64,000 nucleotides of DNA from Paenibacillus mendelii (lineage in GTDB: Bacteria > Bacillota > Bacilli > Paenibacillales > Paenibacillaceae). Both the position numbers and the translations under genes were made by a program. The notes below the pieces were generated by a model, which saw nothing but the letters and a program-made list of their open reading frames with translations, did not search any database and was not told the origin of the DNA. The stretch is taken from NCBI RefSeq assembly GCF_024498075.1, contig NZ_JANHOF010000001.1, positions 1-64,000 of the forward strand, written 5' to 3'. Shown piece by piece: positions 52,314 through 60,566 of this stretch; positions within the stretch are counted from its first letter, which is position 1, and each line of letters begins with the position of its first letter.

Positions 52314-54437
52314 CTATACCTTACGTGTCCAATGACGATGAGCCGTAATGGCTTCGATGAACGCCTCGCTGAAGGTGCTCTTGGCATCCAGCTTGTCCGC
52401 AATGACGATACCCGGCTCGGCAGCAGACGGTTGTTTTGCGGAGCTGATGGCTTCCGCACCATCAGGCGCTGCTGCCCCGATGCCAGATGCAGCGAGAAGC
52501 TCGCTGCCTTCACCCAGCGCCGCCAGCGGCTTGAAGTGACGATACGCCTGCTTCACGAAGTCGACAGCCAGCGGTTGTGTCAGCAGCTCATTCACACTTT
52601 GACGCCCGCCGGCCACCAATACGGCGTCGAATAAGACAGAGTCAGTCGTTTCGAACGTATGCTTCACTTCAAGCTGCTTATCGCCGTCGCTAACCACATA
52701 ACCCAGCTTCAAGCTAACCAGCTCAGAGATCACGCCAGCTTCGCTCAAGGCATCCAACACCGATGTCAGCACTTCGTCCTTTACTCCGTTGCCCACAAGT
52801 ACGGCTGCCTTGCGGGTCTTTGGCGACTTCGCTTTGTTCTCCATACTGAGTGCGGGTGAACGGAACGAATCCTTAGCCGTACGGCCATTCACCGGCGCCA
52901 TTGCTCCGATCGCATCGGCAATCATAGCCGCTAAATCCGAATCTACTTGGCCGATCACATCGACTGCCCGCTGGCGGACTTCCTTGTTATTCACCTTCGA
53001 AAGCTCGAATTGGAACGCCTTGGTCAGATGCAGCTTCTCGACGTCGGATAGACTGTTGTAGAACAGTGTCGCCTGGGAGTAGTGGTCTTTGAAGCTGTCA
53101 CTGCGAGCCTGAACCTTGCGGCCTTCGACTTTCTCAGCATAGTGCTTGTATCCGCCCTCCTGCTCGGAAGCCGGAGCCGGAGAATTGCCGGCTAGTGAAT
53201 TCTTATGGTAGGCGACTGGTCCCGGATTGATCGTCATACGCGCCATTCCGTCGCGCTGGTTGTTATGAACCGGCGCGATTGAACGGTTGATCGGCAGTTC
53301 ATGGAAATTCGGGCCGCCAATCCGCTTGAGCTGCGTATCTGTGTAGGAGAACAACCGGCCTTGCAAGAGCGGGTCATTCGAGAAGTCGATACCCGGCACG
53401 ACATGTCCCGGATGGAAAGCAACCTGCTCGGTTTCCGCAAAGAAATTGTCGGTGTTGCGGTTGAGCGTCATTTTGCCAATCAGCCGCACTGGCACAAGCT
53501 CTTCTGGCCACAGCTTCGTCGGATCGAGAATGTCGAAGTCGAAGCTGAACTCCTCCTCTTCCTTCAGGAGCTGTACCCCGAGTTCCCATTCGGGATAATT
53601 GCCCGACTCAATCGCATCCCATAGGTCGCGGCGGTGAAAATCGGGGTCCTTGCCGGCGATCTTCTGCGTCTCATCCCAGACAGTGGCGTGTACGCCAAGC
53701 ACAGGCTTCCAATGAAACTTCACAAAATGGGCTTCGCCTTCTTCGTTCACGAAGCGGAACGTATGCACGCCGAAGCCCTCCATCATGCGGAAGCTTCGCG
53801 GAAGTGCGCGATCCGACATCGCCCAGAAGACCATATGAGTCGATTCGGTATTCTGTCCGACGAAATCCCAGAACGTATCATGTGCAGATTGAGCCTGCGG
53901 CACTTCGTTGTGCGGCTGAGGCTTAACGGCATGGATGAAATCCGGGAACTTGATGGCGTCTTGAATGAAGAAGACCGGCATGTTGTTGCCAACGAGATCG
54001 TAGTTGCCTTCCTCCGTATAGAATTTTACGGCAAAGCCGCGCACATCGCGAACGGTATCTGCCGATCCTCGCGATCCTGCAACTGTGGAGAACCGTACGA
54101 ATACCGGCGTCCTCACGCCCGGATCCTGCAGAAATTGGGCTCGTGTATAGGGCTTCATCGATTCATAAACTTCGAAATATCCGTGAGCGCCGAAGCCGCG
54201 TGCATGCACAACCCGCTCGGGAATACGCTCATGGTCGAAGTGGGTCATTTTTTCGCGGAAATGAAAGTCTTCAAGCAAGGTCGGACCCCGCTCTCCAGCC
54301 TTCAGGGAATGCTCATCCTCGGAGACGCGGAGGCCTTGATTCGTGGTCAGCTTCTCTCCCGTGCTTTCCACAGTGAATGCTTTCAATTGCTTGTCCTTCA
54401 TGGTTTGCTCAGGCTTGCCGCTTTTGTCCATGCTCAT
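52314..54437 (-). CDS. katE: Large-subunit catalase HPII (KatE type)
   Basis: A 707-residue haem catalase of clade 2. The distal His lies in [19 protein letters not shown], the distal Asn region is [19 protein letters not shown], and the proximal haem Tyr is in [18 protein letters not shown]. The extra C-terminal domain (about 545-690, [30 protein letters not shown]) has the flavodoxin/DJ-1-like fold found only in large catalases. It destroys hydrogen peroxide in the cytoplasm; in spore formers such enzymes are often spore or general-stress proteins. GGAGGATG precedes the ATG. Confidence 0.95.
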   Translation of the reverse strand: MSMDKSGKPEQTMKDKQLKAFTVESTGEKLTTNQGLRVSEDEHSLKAGERGPTLLEDFHFREKMTHFDHERIPERVVHARGFGAHGYFEVYESMKPYTRAQFLQDPGVRTPVFVRFSTVAGSRGSADTVRDVRGFAVKFYTEEGNYDLVGNNMPVFFIQDAIKFPDFIHAVKPQPHNEVPQAQSAHDTFWDFVGQNTESTHMVFWAMSDRALPRSFRMMEGFGVHTFRFVNEEGEAHFVKFHWKPVLGVHATVWDETQKIAGKDPDFHRRDLWDAIESGNYPEWELGVQLLKEEEEFSFDFDILDPTKLWPEELVPVRLIGKMTLNRNTDNFFAETEQVAFHPGHVVPGIDFSNDPLLQGRLFSYTDTQLKRIGGPNFHELPINRSIAPVHNNQRDGMARMTINPGPVAYHKNSLAGNSPAPASEQEGGYKHYAEKVEGRKVQARSDSFKDHYSQATLFYNSLSDVEKLHLTKAFQFELSKVNNKEVRQRAVDVIGQVDSDLAAMIADAIGAMAPVNGRTAKDSFRSPALSMENKAKSPKTRKAAVLVGNGVKDEVLTSVLDALSEAGVISELVSLKLGYVVSDGDKQLEVKHTFETTDSVLFDAVLVAGGRQSVNELLTQPLAVDFVKQAYRHFKPLAALGEGSELLAASGIGAAAPDGAEAISSAKQPSAAEPGIVIADKLDAKSTFSEAFIEAITAHRHWTRKV

Positions 54438-54576
54438 TCTCTTACATCCTCCTTGTCAATCAGGTTGCTCGGGTCTTGCGCTAGTATGTAAGGTTGGACC
54501 CGACAACTATTACCCTTGTCCATCTATTATTAAGCATGGATAGACTGCTGACAGAGCACTAAACCATAAGCTCGAT

Positions 54577-55251
54577 TTATTTGTCAATGATGGTCAGCTC
54601 GTCCTTGTCCTCGTTGTATTCCGCATATGCGATCCTGGTCATATCCTGAAATCCTTGTTCACGTGCAAGCTTCCGGATCTTCTCCTCCGGCACGTACTTG
54701 CCTCTGAGTGCTTCCGTCTGGATGACTCCCTTTTCGATCACGGGTATGGATAGCGATGACGGCTCAGCGCGAAGATTCAAATCCTTGACGCGGACCTGAT
54801 CGAACTCCGGTTTCTTGATCACACTGATCGTTCCATTCGTCTCGTACAGCAAATAATTCACTTCAACGAGATTGAAGATATCCTTCTCTCGAAGCATCGT
54901 CATCAGCTGATTGAAATCCAATTTACAGGAACGCATTAACTGCTGATTGATCTCTCCTCGTTCGACCAGCAATACGGTCCTGCCTTCCGTTAGCCGCTTA
55001 ATCTTCACGAATCTCACCGTTAAGAATTCGATTAAATAAGCAAATAATGCCCAAAGCGCAAGCGCATAGATCAAATGAGCATACGTTACATTCTTATCGT
55101 AGAGTGTGTTGCCTACAATTTCACTGATCAGGATGGAGGTGAAAAAATCGAATGGCGTGATCTGCCCGATCTCCTTCCGCCCGATCACGAATGTAATGAT
55201 CCAAAGACCAATGAAGCCGATCGCGAGTTTCACGAGAATGATCGTATACAT
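54577..55251 (-). CDS. DUF421 membrane protein (YetF/YdfR type)
   Basis: A 224-residue protein with two to three N-terminal helices containing LWIITFVIGRKEIGQITPFDFFTSILISEIVGNTLYD, the DUF421 signature, and a soluble C-terminal half (RTVLLVERGEINQQLMRSCKLDFNQLMTMLREKDIF...). This family is common in spore formers and has been linked to spore membrane or germination functions. GGGTGG, a weak ribosome site, precedes the ATG. It is the only gene in its transcript. Confidence 0.9.
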   Translation of the reverse strand: MYTIILVKLAIGFIGLWIITFVIGRKEIGQITPFDFFTSILISEIVGNTLYDKNVTYAHLIYALALWALFAYLIEFLTVRFVKIKRLTEGRTVLLVERGEINQQLMRSCKLDFNQLMTMLREKDIFNLVEVNYLLYETNGTISVIKKPEFDQVRVKDLNLRAEPSSLSIPVIEKGVIQTEALRGKYVPEEKIRKLAREQGFQDMTRIAYAEYNEDKDELTIIDK

Positions 55252-55364
55252 TCAACCACCCTTTTCCTATTAGAGACTTATCTAAGATTATTAAGCTTTA
55301 ATAAACTCCCTCTTGCGTATAAGAAACAGGTCAGTATCTATTAGAATAGTGGGTGAAATACAAA

Positions 55365-55390
55365 GGAGCAGGCGCCAAGGCACCTGCTCC
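55365..55390 (-). terminator. Terminator after the VOC gene
   Basis: Stem GGAGCAGG/CCTGCTCC (55365-55372 with 55383-55390), with TTTG following on the minus strand. Confidence 0.7.
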
Positions 55391-55421
55391 TGCTTATAAT
55401 CTTCACTGTCAAACCAAGCCA

Positions 55422-55760
55422 TCAACAGAGAACCTCGACAGTAAATCCGCCAGGTGCTTCTACATAGAATGTCCAGCCATGCGCCCTCTGCGGTGCCTCC
55501 ACATGAAACCCATCCTCCTTCAAGCGTTGATTGATCTCATTCACTCTCTCTTCACTCTCCTGAATGAATCCGATATGAAAAGTCTTGGGATAGCTGACCT
55601 GAGCGCCTCTCATCAAGGTGAGCACTAACCCGTCGTCGTCGAACAATGCTGCGAATGAATCCCCACGCATGTTCCCGGTCTTCAGCCCGAAATAGTTTTC
55701 TAAGAACTCTCGAGCCGCTTTAACATCGTTCACTGTGAGATTAAGATGATTTAGTTTCAT
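55422..55760 (-). CDS. VOC-family protein (glyoxalase/bleomycin-resistance type)
   Basis: A 112-residue VOC domain: LNHLNLTVNDVKAAREFLENYFGLK at the start, LVLTLMRGAQVSYPKTFHIGF in the middle and FYVEAPGGFTVEVLC at the end. The His and Glu positions of the fold are present (HLNL, HIGF, VEVL). Substrate unknown; members are metal-dependent or sequester drugs. GAGGGAG precedes the ATG. Monocistronic. Confidence 0.9.
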   Translation of the reverse strand: MKLNHLNLTVNDVKAAREFLENYFGLKTGNMRGDSFAALFDDDGLVLTLMRGAQVSYPKTFHIGFIQESEERVNEINQRLKEDGFHVEAPQRAHGWTFYVEAPGGFTVEVLC

Positions 55761-55942
55761 GATTTCACTCCCTCATTTATGTTCTTTAAGGCATCCTACC
55801 TCTCCATACTATCAAATTCATGCAAGTGAGAATCTTTTGGGCTTACACTGGTTGATTATCATATATACAACCGTCACAGCACTTTAAGCTTGAATTCTAA
55901 CCCACATTCTATCTATCTCGGACCTCGGGAAGATTAACAAAG

Positions 55943-56728
55943 CTACTGCTCCTTCCTTTGCTTGATCAGTTCAGAAGGAGCATGCCCTGCTATCTTCTTA
56001 AACATCCGGTTAAAGTAAGGGGGATCGCAATAACCGAGCGCATCCGATACTTCGGTAATGGTCATGTTCGTCTGAAGAAGTAGATGACGAGCAGTCGTGA
56101 TCCGAATATGATGCATAAACTCAATCGGCGTTTGCCCCGAGGTTTCTTTGAATATGGTCGAGACATAGTTCGGGGTCCGTTCTACAAGCTGCGCAAGATC
56201 CTGCAATCGAATTTCTTCCTTAAAGTGGCGAACGATATAATGCTCGATCGTCTTAGACAGTGCCGCCTTGTGCGTAGGAATGTCATGCTGCTCCAACTCT
56301 TGCATTAACATGCCTACAATCTCCATGAGAATGCCAACGCTTGTCATATCGCGGAAGGCGGATTGACTCAGCCACATCCGGTATAAGGCTGAGAAACGCT
56401 GCCGCAAATACTCGAATCCTTTCGGACGGAATAACCGGTATCCCGCCCCTTTTGTGAAATGGAAGAAAGGGTGCTCAGGAGGAAGAATAAGATGAAATAT
56501 AGCCGCGTACTTCTGATGCGGCGCAGATGATTCATGATAGCCGGTACGGACGGTACCCGGAAGAATGAGCAGGACATCCCCTTTCGTTAACGGAACGACT
56601 GTGGAATCAAGCTCATAGATTAAATTTCCGTTCGTGATTAACGCCAATATCGGCTTAGTGGTCATCAGACTGGAAATCTGCCAATGTTCAATACGATCAT
56701 CGAAAAAGACGGCATCTATCTCTAACAT
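55943..56728 (-). CDS. AraC-family transcriptional regulator
   Basis: A 261-residue protein with an N-terminal cupin-like ligand domain (LTKGDVLLILPGTVRTGYHE) and two C-terminal helix-turn-helix motifs (IRLQDLAQLVERTPNYVSTIFKETSGQTPIEFMHH and MTITEVSDALGYCDPPYFNRMFKKIAGHAPSEL). The ATG at 56728 follows GAGGAG. It is divergent from the Rieske-amidohydrolase pair and probably activates it in the presence of their substrate. Confidence 0.9.
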   Translation of the reverse strand: MLEIDAVFFDDRIEHWQISSLMTTKPILALITNGNLIYELDSTVVPLTKGDVLLILPGTVRTGYHESSAPHQKYAAIFHLILPPEHPFFHFTKGAGYRLFRPKGFEYLRQRFSALYRMWLSQSAFRDMTSVGILMEIVGMLMQELEQHDIPTHKAALSKTIEHYIVRHFKEEIRLQDLAQLVERTPNYVSTIFKETSGQTPIEFMHHIRITTARHLLLQTNMTITEVSDALGYCDPPYFNRMFKKIAGHAPSELIKQRKEQ

Positions 56729-56881
56729 TTCTGTTCTCCTCACCTACTTTTCCATCTATTCGGAAGAAAATATGATTGTAGAATTGTACAACTCATTGTT
56801 GTTTTATTTATGGTCGTTGTCAAGAAGAAGCCGTACGATAGAGGCATAGAGATGAGTTATCTGACCAGGAGGAATGCAGTA

Positions 56882-57253
56882 GTGAATGTTCAGTTCGTGG
56901 CTGCGGTGGAAGAAATTCCGGAAGGACAACGGAAAATCGTGCAAGTGGGTAAACGTTCAGTCGGAATCTTTAACATCCGGGGGAAATACTATGCACTGCT
57001 CAATTATTGTCCGCATTACGGTGCCGAGCTGTGCAAGGGACTTGTAAGCGGTACAACGATGGAATCGCATGTATATGAGTTTATTTACGGTAAAGATCAG
57101 GAAATCATTCGCTGCCCGTGGCATGGCTGGGAATTCGACATCAAGACAGGCTGCTCACTGTTTGATGAGCAGGTGAAGGCTAAGCGGTTCGAGGTCATTG
57201 TACAGGATGGACAAATCGGCCTCATCCTTGGAGCCCAATCAAAACGTGAATAA
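56882..57253 (+). CDS. Rieske [2Fe-2S] ferredoxin-type protein
   Basis: About 123 residues from a GTG at 56882 behind AGGAGG; the frame is open 24 codons further upstream without a good site. Both cluster motifs are intact: C-P-H-Y-G (NYCPHYGAELC) and C-P-W-H-G (RCPWHGWEFD). Such small Rieske proteins pass electrons to an oxygenase. The amidohydrolase gene follows 12 bases later, so the two belong to one catabolic unit; no oxygenase large subunit is nearby. Confidence 0.9.
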   Translation: MNVQFVAAVEEIPEGQRKIVQVGKRSVGIFNIRGKYYALLNYCPHYGAELCKGLVSGTTMESHVYEFIYGKDQEIIRCPWHGWEFDIKTGCSLFDEQVKAKRFEVIVQDGQIGLILGAQSKRE

Positions 57254-57265
57254 GGAGAAAATCAC

Positions 57266-58327
57266 ATGACCAAGCAACCGATCAATATCATAGATTGCGA
57301 TGTGCATAACTCACTGCGAAGCCACATGGATTTGGTGCCCTATATGCCCGATGCGATGAAGAGAAGGCTTATTGAATCCGGAACCGGCGCACTCTATAGC
57401 GGGTATTATTCACCCGTTGGTGTTCCTCGCAAAGATGCCACGCCTCCCGGCGGCGGTCCTGCGGGGTCAGACCCGGGCTTTCTCGTCGAGCAGCTGATTG
57501 ATCAACACCGAATCGACTACTGCCTTCTGACAGGCAGCATGTATGATGCCTCAAGCGGGCATGATGCCGATTACGCCGCCGCGATTATATCGGCTTACAA
57601 TGATTTTATGCTCGACCACTGGATCGGCAAGCATCACTCTTTCAAGGGCACGATTGCCGTCTCGACACTTGATCCTCACTTAGCCGCTCGAGAGATCGAC
57701 CGTATGGGACCGCATCCGGACATGGTGGCGGTCATCATGTCAAGCGCTGCCCGCATGCCCTACGGTCAAAGGTTCTACCATCCTATCTACGAAGCTGCGG
57801 AACGTCAAGGATTGCCAGTCATGATTCATCCCGGTACCGAAGGGGCTGGCAGTACGAACGGCCCTACTGCCGCGGGTTATCCGAGCTACTACCTGGAATG
57901 GCATACCTGCCTCTCACAAAATTTCATGGCCCATCTCGTCAGCCTTGTCTGTGAAGGCGTGTTCGAGAAGTACCCGAACTTGAAGTTCGTCCTTGTCGAA
58001 GGCGGTGTAGCATGGCTGCCCCATCTGATGTGGCGCTTAGACAAAAATTACAAAGCGCTGCGCGCACAGGTCCCATGGCTTAAGAAGCTGCCGAGCCAGT
58101 ACATTCGTGAGCACTGCTACTTAACTACGCAGCCGATCGAAGAACCAGAACGCCCGGGTGATCTCATCACCCTGTTTAATATGATTGATGCCGAGAACAT
58201 GCTGTTGTTCTCCTCGGATTATCCGCATTGGGATTTCGATGATCCGCATGCCATACTCAAAGCGATGCCGGCCGAGATGAAACGCAAAATATACTATGAG
58301 AATGCCAAGCAGTTATTCAAATTATAG
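57266..58327 (+). CDS. Amidohydrolase family protein (ACMSD-like TIM barrel)
   Basis: 353 residues of the amidohydrolase-2 type: metal site IIDCDVHNS at the N-terminus (an HxH-like start reduced to DVH), VMIHPGTEG with the second metal His, FVLVEGGVAWLPHLMWRLD and the terminal SSDYPHWDFDDP with the catalytic Asp. Relatives decarboxylate or hydrolyse aromatic-pathway intermediates. It is co-transcribed with the Rieske protein, behind AAGGAG. The substrate is unknown. Confidence 0.9.
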   Translation: MTKQPINIIDCDVHNSLRSHMDLVPYMPDAMKRRLIESGTGALYSGYYSPVGVPRKDATPPGGGPAGSDPGFLVEQLIDQHRIDYCLLTGSMYDASSGHDADYAAAIISAYNDFMLDHWIGKHHSFKGTIAVSTLDPHLAAREIDRMGPHPDMVAVIMSSAARMPYGQRFYHPIYEAAERQGLPVMIHPGTEGAGSTNGPTAAGYPSYYLEWHTCLSQNFMAHLVSLVCEGVFEKYPNLKFVLVEGGVAWLPHLMWRLDKNYKALRAQVPWLKKLPSQYIREHCYLTTQPIEEPERPGDLITLFNMIDAENMLLFSSDYPHWDFDDPHAILKAMPAEMKRKIYYENAKQLFKL

Positions 58328-58381
58328 CAATGTTAAGATTCTCTACCTGACTCATAGAACATGTCAGTCGTGGACTCTCCG

Positions 58382-58410
58382 CACCGCTCAGCTTCCAGTG
58401 AGCGGTGTTT
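58382..58410 (+). terminator. Terminator of the Rieske-amidohydrolase operon
   Basis: Stem CACCGCTCA/TGAGCGGTG (58382-58390 with 58399-58407) followed by TTTC. Confidence 0.75.
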
Positions 58411-58561
58411 CGCTGCATGATGGCGATCGGTCAACCACATGCTTCTTGTATTACTGCAATTCTTTCAGATGCACTTCAATTCCAAGTGCTAGATTGCTAA
58501 AATTTGGGCGGTCGACGTATAATGAATGAAAATAGCAGGTAGAGAAAGGAAGTTCAATCGC

Positions 58562-59182
58562 ATGGAGCTGATACTTGTTAGACATGGTCAATCTGAGGGA
58601 AATATATCGACCGTTGACATGCCGGATCCGCCTTTGACAGCGCTTGGGAGGCAGCAGGCATTAAGCGTAAGCCGCGCGGTAGCTGCATTGCAACCTGATG
58701 TGCTGGCGGCTAGTCCACTCCATCGGGCCTTACAAACGGCAACGCCTACAGCCAGACAGTTAGGGCTTCCCATTGAAGTCTGGAAAAATGCCTGTGAGGT
58801 ACGCACGGGACCGCATTATGTCGGACCTTCGATTGAAGCAATGTGTGTATCATTCCCGGAGGCGGTATTCGGTGAAGATATGGAAGCTGAAGGATGGCAG
58901 TATACGAGTGATCCAGATCTGTATGAGGCCAGGCGCAGAGCCGACCGCTTATTGCTTGCCTTACAAGAGCGTTATTCGGGGAAACGACTTGCGATCTTCC
59001 TCCACGGGACACTGAATCAGATGCTTCTGCAGTCCATTCTTGGTATGCCCACCTTTGAGAAAATACAGATTCATCAACCTAACGGCTGCATTCATCGTAT
59101 CTTCTTTCGGGAAAATCAACTATTTGTTCATAGCATTGCGGATATCACCCACCTAATTCAGGATGGCATTACGTTGTCTTAA
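58562..59182 (+). CDS. Histidine phosphatase (phosphoglycerate mutase-like)
   Basis: A 206-residue protein opening with the LVRHGQSEGN phosphohistidine motif, then DPPLTALGRQQALSVSRAV, SPLHRALQTATPTARQL and the late FLHGTLNQMLL with the second catalytic His. It is a cytoplasmic phosphatase of the broad family; the substrate is not assignable. The ATG at 58562 follows AAAGGAAG. A strong terminator follows. Confidence 0.92.
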   Translation: MELILVRHGQSEGNISTVDMPDPPLTALGRQQALSVSRAVAALQPDVLAASPLHRALQTATPTARQLGLPIEVWKNACEVRTGPHYVGPSIEAMCVSFPEAVFGEDMEAEGWQYTSDPDLYEARRRADRLLLALQERYSGKRLAIFLHGTLNQMLLQSILGMPTFEKIQIHQPNGCIHRIFFRENQLFVHSIADITHLIQDGITLS

Positions 59183-59184
59183 AT

Positions 59185-59226
59185 AAGCAAAGAGCAGGCG
59201 CCGCGCGTCCTGCTCTTTGCTTTATT
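59185..59226 (+). terminator. Terminator of the histidine phosphatase gene
   Basis: Stem AAGCAAAGAGCAGG/CCTGCTCTTTGCTT (59185-59198 with 59209-59222) and a T-rich tail (TATTT). Confidence 0.9.
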
Positions 59227-59303
59227 TGGTCTTCACCATTATTGATCTCATTTATTCGAACAGAATATGATGGCCTTGTTATACATCCATCATGTTCGTT
59301 CCT

Positions 59304-59915
59304 TTATCCCTTCAACAAGCTCGCAGGAAGCTTCACCGCATACAGTGTCCCGCCGGCGCGGACGTAAATCATATTGCCGGACTTCAGCGTGGATACGAAA
59401 TTACGAGCACCCAGCTTCACGCTGAACACGGGTTTTGATGTCGTGAAATTATACGCTTCCAGCATACCATCGGCGCGGGCGATGAAGAGACCGTTGCCGT
59501 ACAGATCCGTCTGCACCGGTCTTACCCCGCTTGGAAATTGGTACTTACCTCCGTTGGCCGTCTTCATCACACTGATAGAGTAATCAAGCCGATTCTGATA
59601 AAGCAGTCTCCCCTCATGGACGCGATAGAGCGGCCGATAGTCAAAGACGCGGCCTTCTTCAGCAAGCGCAGTTGTAACAGGAAAGGAATATCCGCCCTGA
59701 TCGAATTTGGCAAGCGGCAAGCTCCAGGACGGCTTGATCACGGGGGAGGATTGTACATCATACGATGGAGTGGAACTCGTTATAATTGGCTTCTCGGCGT
59801 AACCAATCCCAGCTCCGGCTGTGCTGCTTGCCATAATAGCGGCTATCATGCCCAACGCGGCGAATACTTTCACAGGCTTTGCTTCTTTAATACGCATAGA
59901 CACCATCCATTTCAT
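59304..59915 (-). CDS. Secreted beta-propeller-like (PQQ-repeat) short protein
   Basis: 203 residues: a hydrophobic segment (VFAALGMIAAIMASSTAGAGIGYA) that may be a signal peptide, then an exported beta-rich part with repeated strands such as GMLEAYNFTTSKPVFSVKLGA and GNMIYVRAGGTLYAVKLPASL, typical of PQQ/beta-propeller blades. A full propeller needs at least twice this length, so it is a short form, or a remnant of a larger protein. The AAAGG ribosome site is close to the ATG. Confidence 0.6.
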   Translation of the reverse strand: MKWMVSMRIKEAKPVKVFAALGMIAAIMASSTAGAGIGYAEKPIITSSTPSYDVQSSPVIKPSWSLPLAKFDQGGYSFPVTTALAEEGRVFDYRPLYRVHEGRLLYQNRLDYSISVMKTANGGKYQFPSGVRPVQTDLYGNGLFIARADGMLEAYNFTTSKPVFSVKLGARNFVSTLKSGNMIYVRAGGTLYAVKLPASLLKG

Positions 59916-60121
59916 GAACCTTTGGTTTCGTTCAACTAAACCGGTATTGCTTAATTAAACGCAAGTTATCTGTAAAATGTTTCCTGTATATGCAAAAATT
60001 CATTCTTTCAAAACCGCTTTCATATGAGCCAAGGAAACCTATTTTCCTTGCTATAAGGGGGACTCGTCCACACGAATGTTCTTAAAGTGGCATAACGTGA
60101 TAGAGGAGAGGAGGGATATAG

Positions 60122-60487
60122 ATGAAAGCAAAGATTTCGCAAACTTTCCCGCGGTTAACCGTTTATTCAGAAGAGAATTTCCTTGGCGCTAGAAGAATTT
60201 ATCGCGGGAACCTCGGGATCCGAAATACGGATTCGATTCTGGATGGGATCGAAAGTCTTCGATTCTTCTCTACGAGCAGCAATGCCACGTTAATTGTATT
60301 TACCAGAATCGGCTTCAGGGGCAACTTCCGGGTATTTCGGGGGAACCGCAATATTGCAGATCTTGATGACTTCATTGCAGGCAACGACGTCGAATCCATT
60401 ATCTCAACCAATGAGCGGCTGACATTGGCGCAAATTCGGAACATTCGGAACACCGGCACCCTGCCGGCCGGTTATCGCTTGATTTAA
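60122..60487 (+). CDS. Small beta/gamma-crystallin-like protein (121 aa)
   Basis: Two similar halves, LTVYSEENFLGARRIYRG and LIVFTRIGFRGNFRVFRGN, each show the Y/F-x-x-x-x-F-x-G pattern of crystallin Greek-key motifs; calcium-site NNDS motifs are not evident. AGGAGGG precedes the ATG. There is no signal peptide. It faces the SpoVD-type gene across a short gap. The call rests on the repeat pattern only. Confidence 0.55.
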   Translation: MKAKISQTFPRLTVYSEENFLGARRIYRGNLGIRNTDSILDGIESLRFFSTSSNATLIVFTRIGFRGNFRVFRGNRNIADLDDFIAGNDVESIISTNERLTLAQIRNIRNTGTLPAGYRLI

Positions 60488-60502
60488 TCAAGAAACAGAC
60501 TT

Positions 60503-60553
60503 GCCCTCACCTTCTTTCCGATACCATTCGTGGATCAGAACGCTGGTGAGGGC
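60503..60553. terminator. Hairpin between converging genes
   Basis: Perfect arms GCCCTCACC and GGTGAGGGC (60503-60511 with 60545-60553) with a long loop and no clear T tract. A bidirectional terminator is possible. Confidence 0.4.
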
Positions 60554-60566
60554 CATTGTCGCTTCC

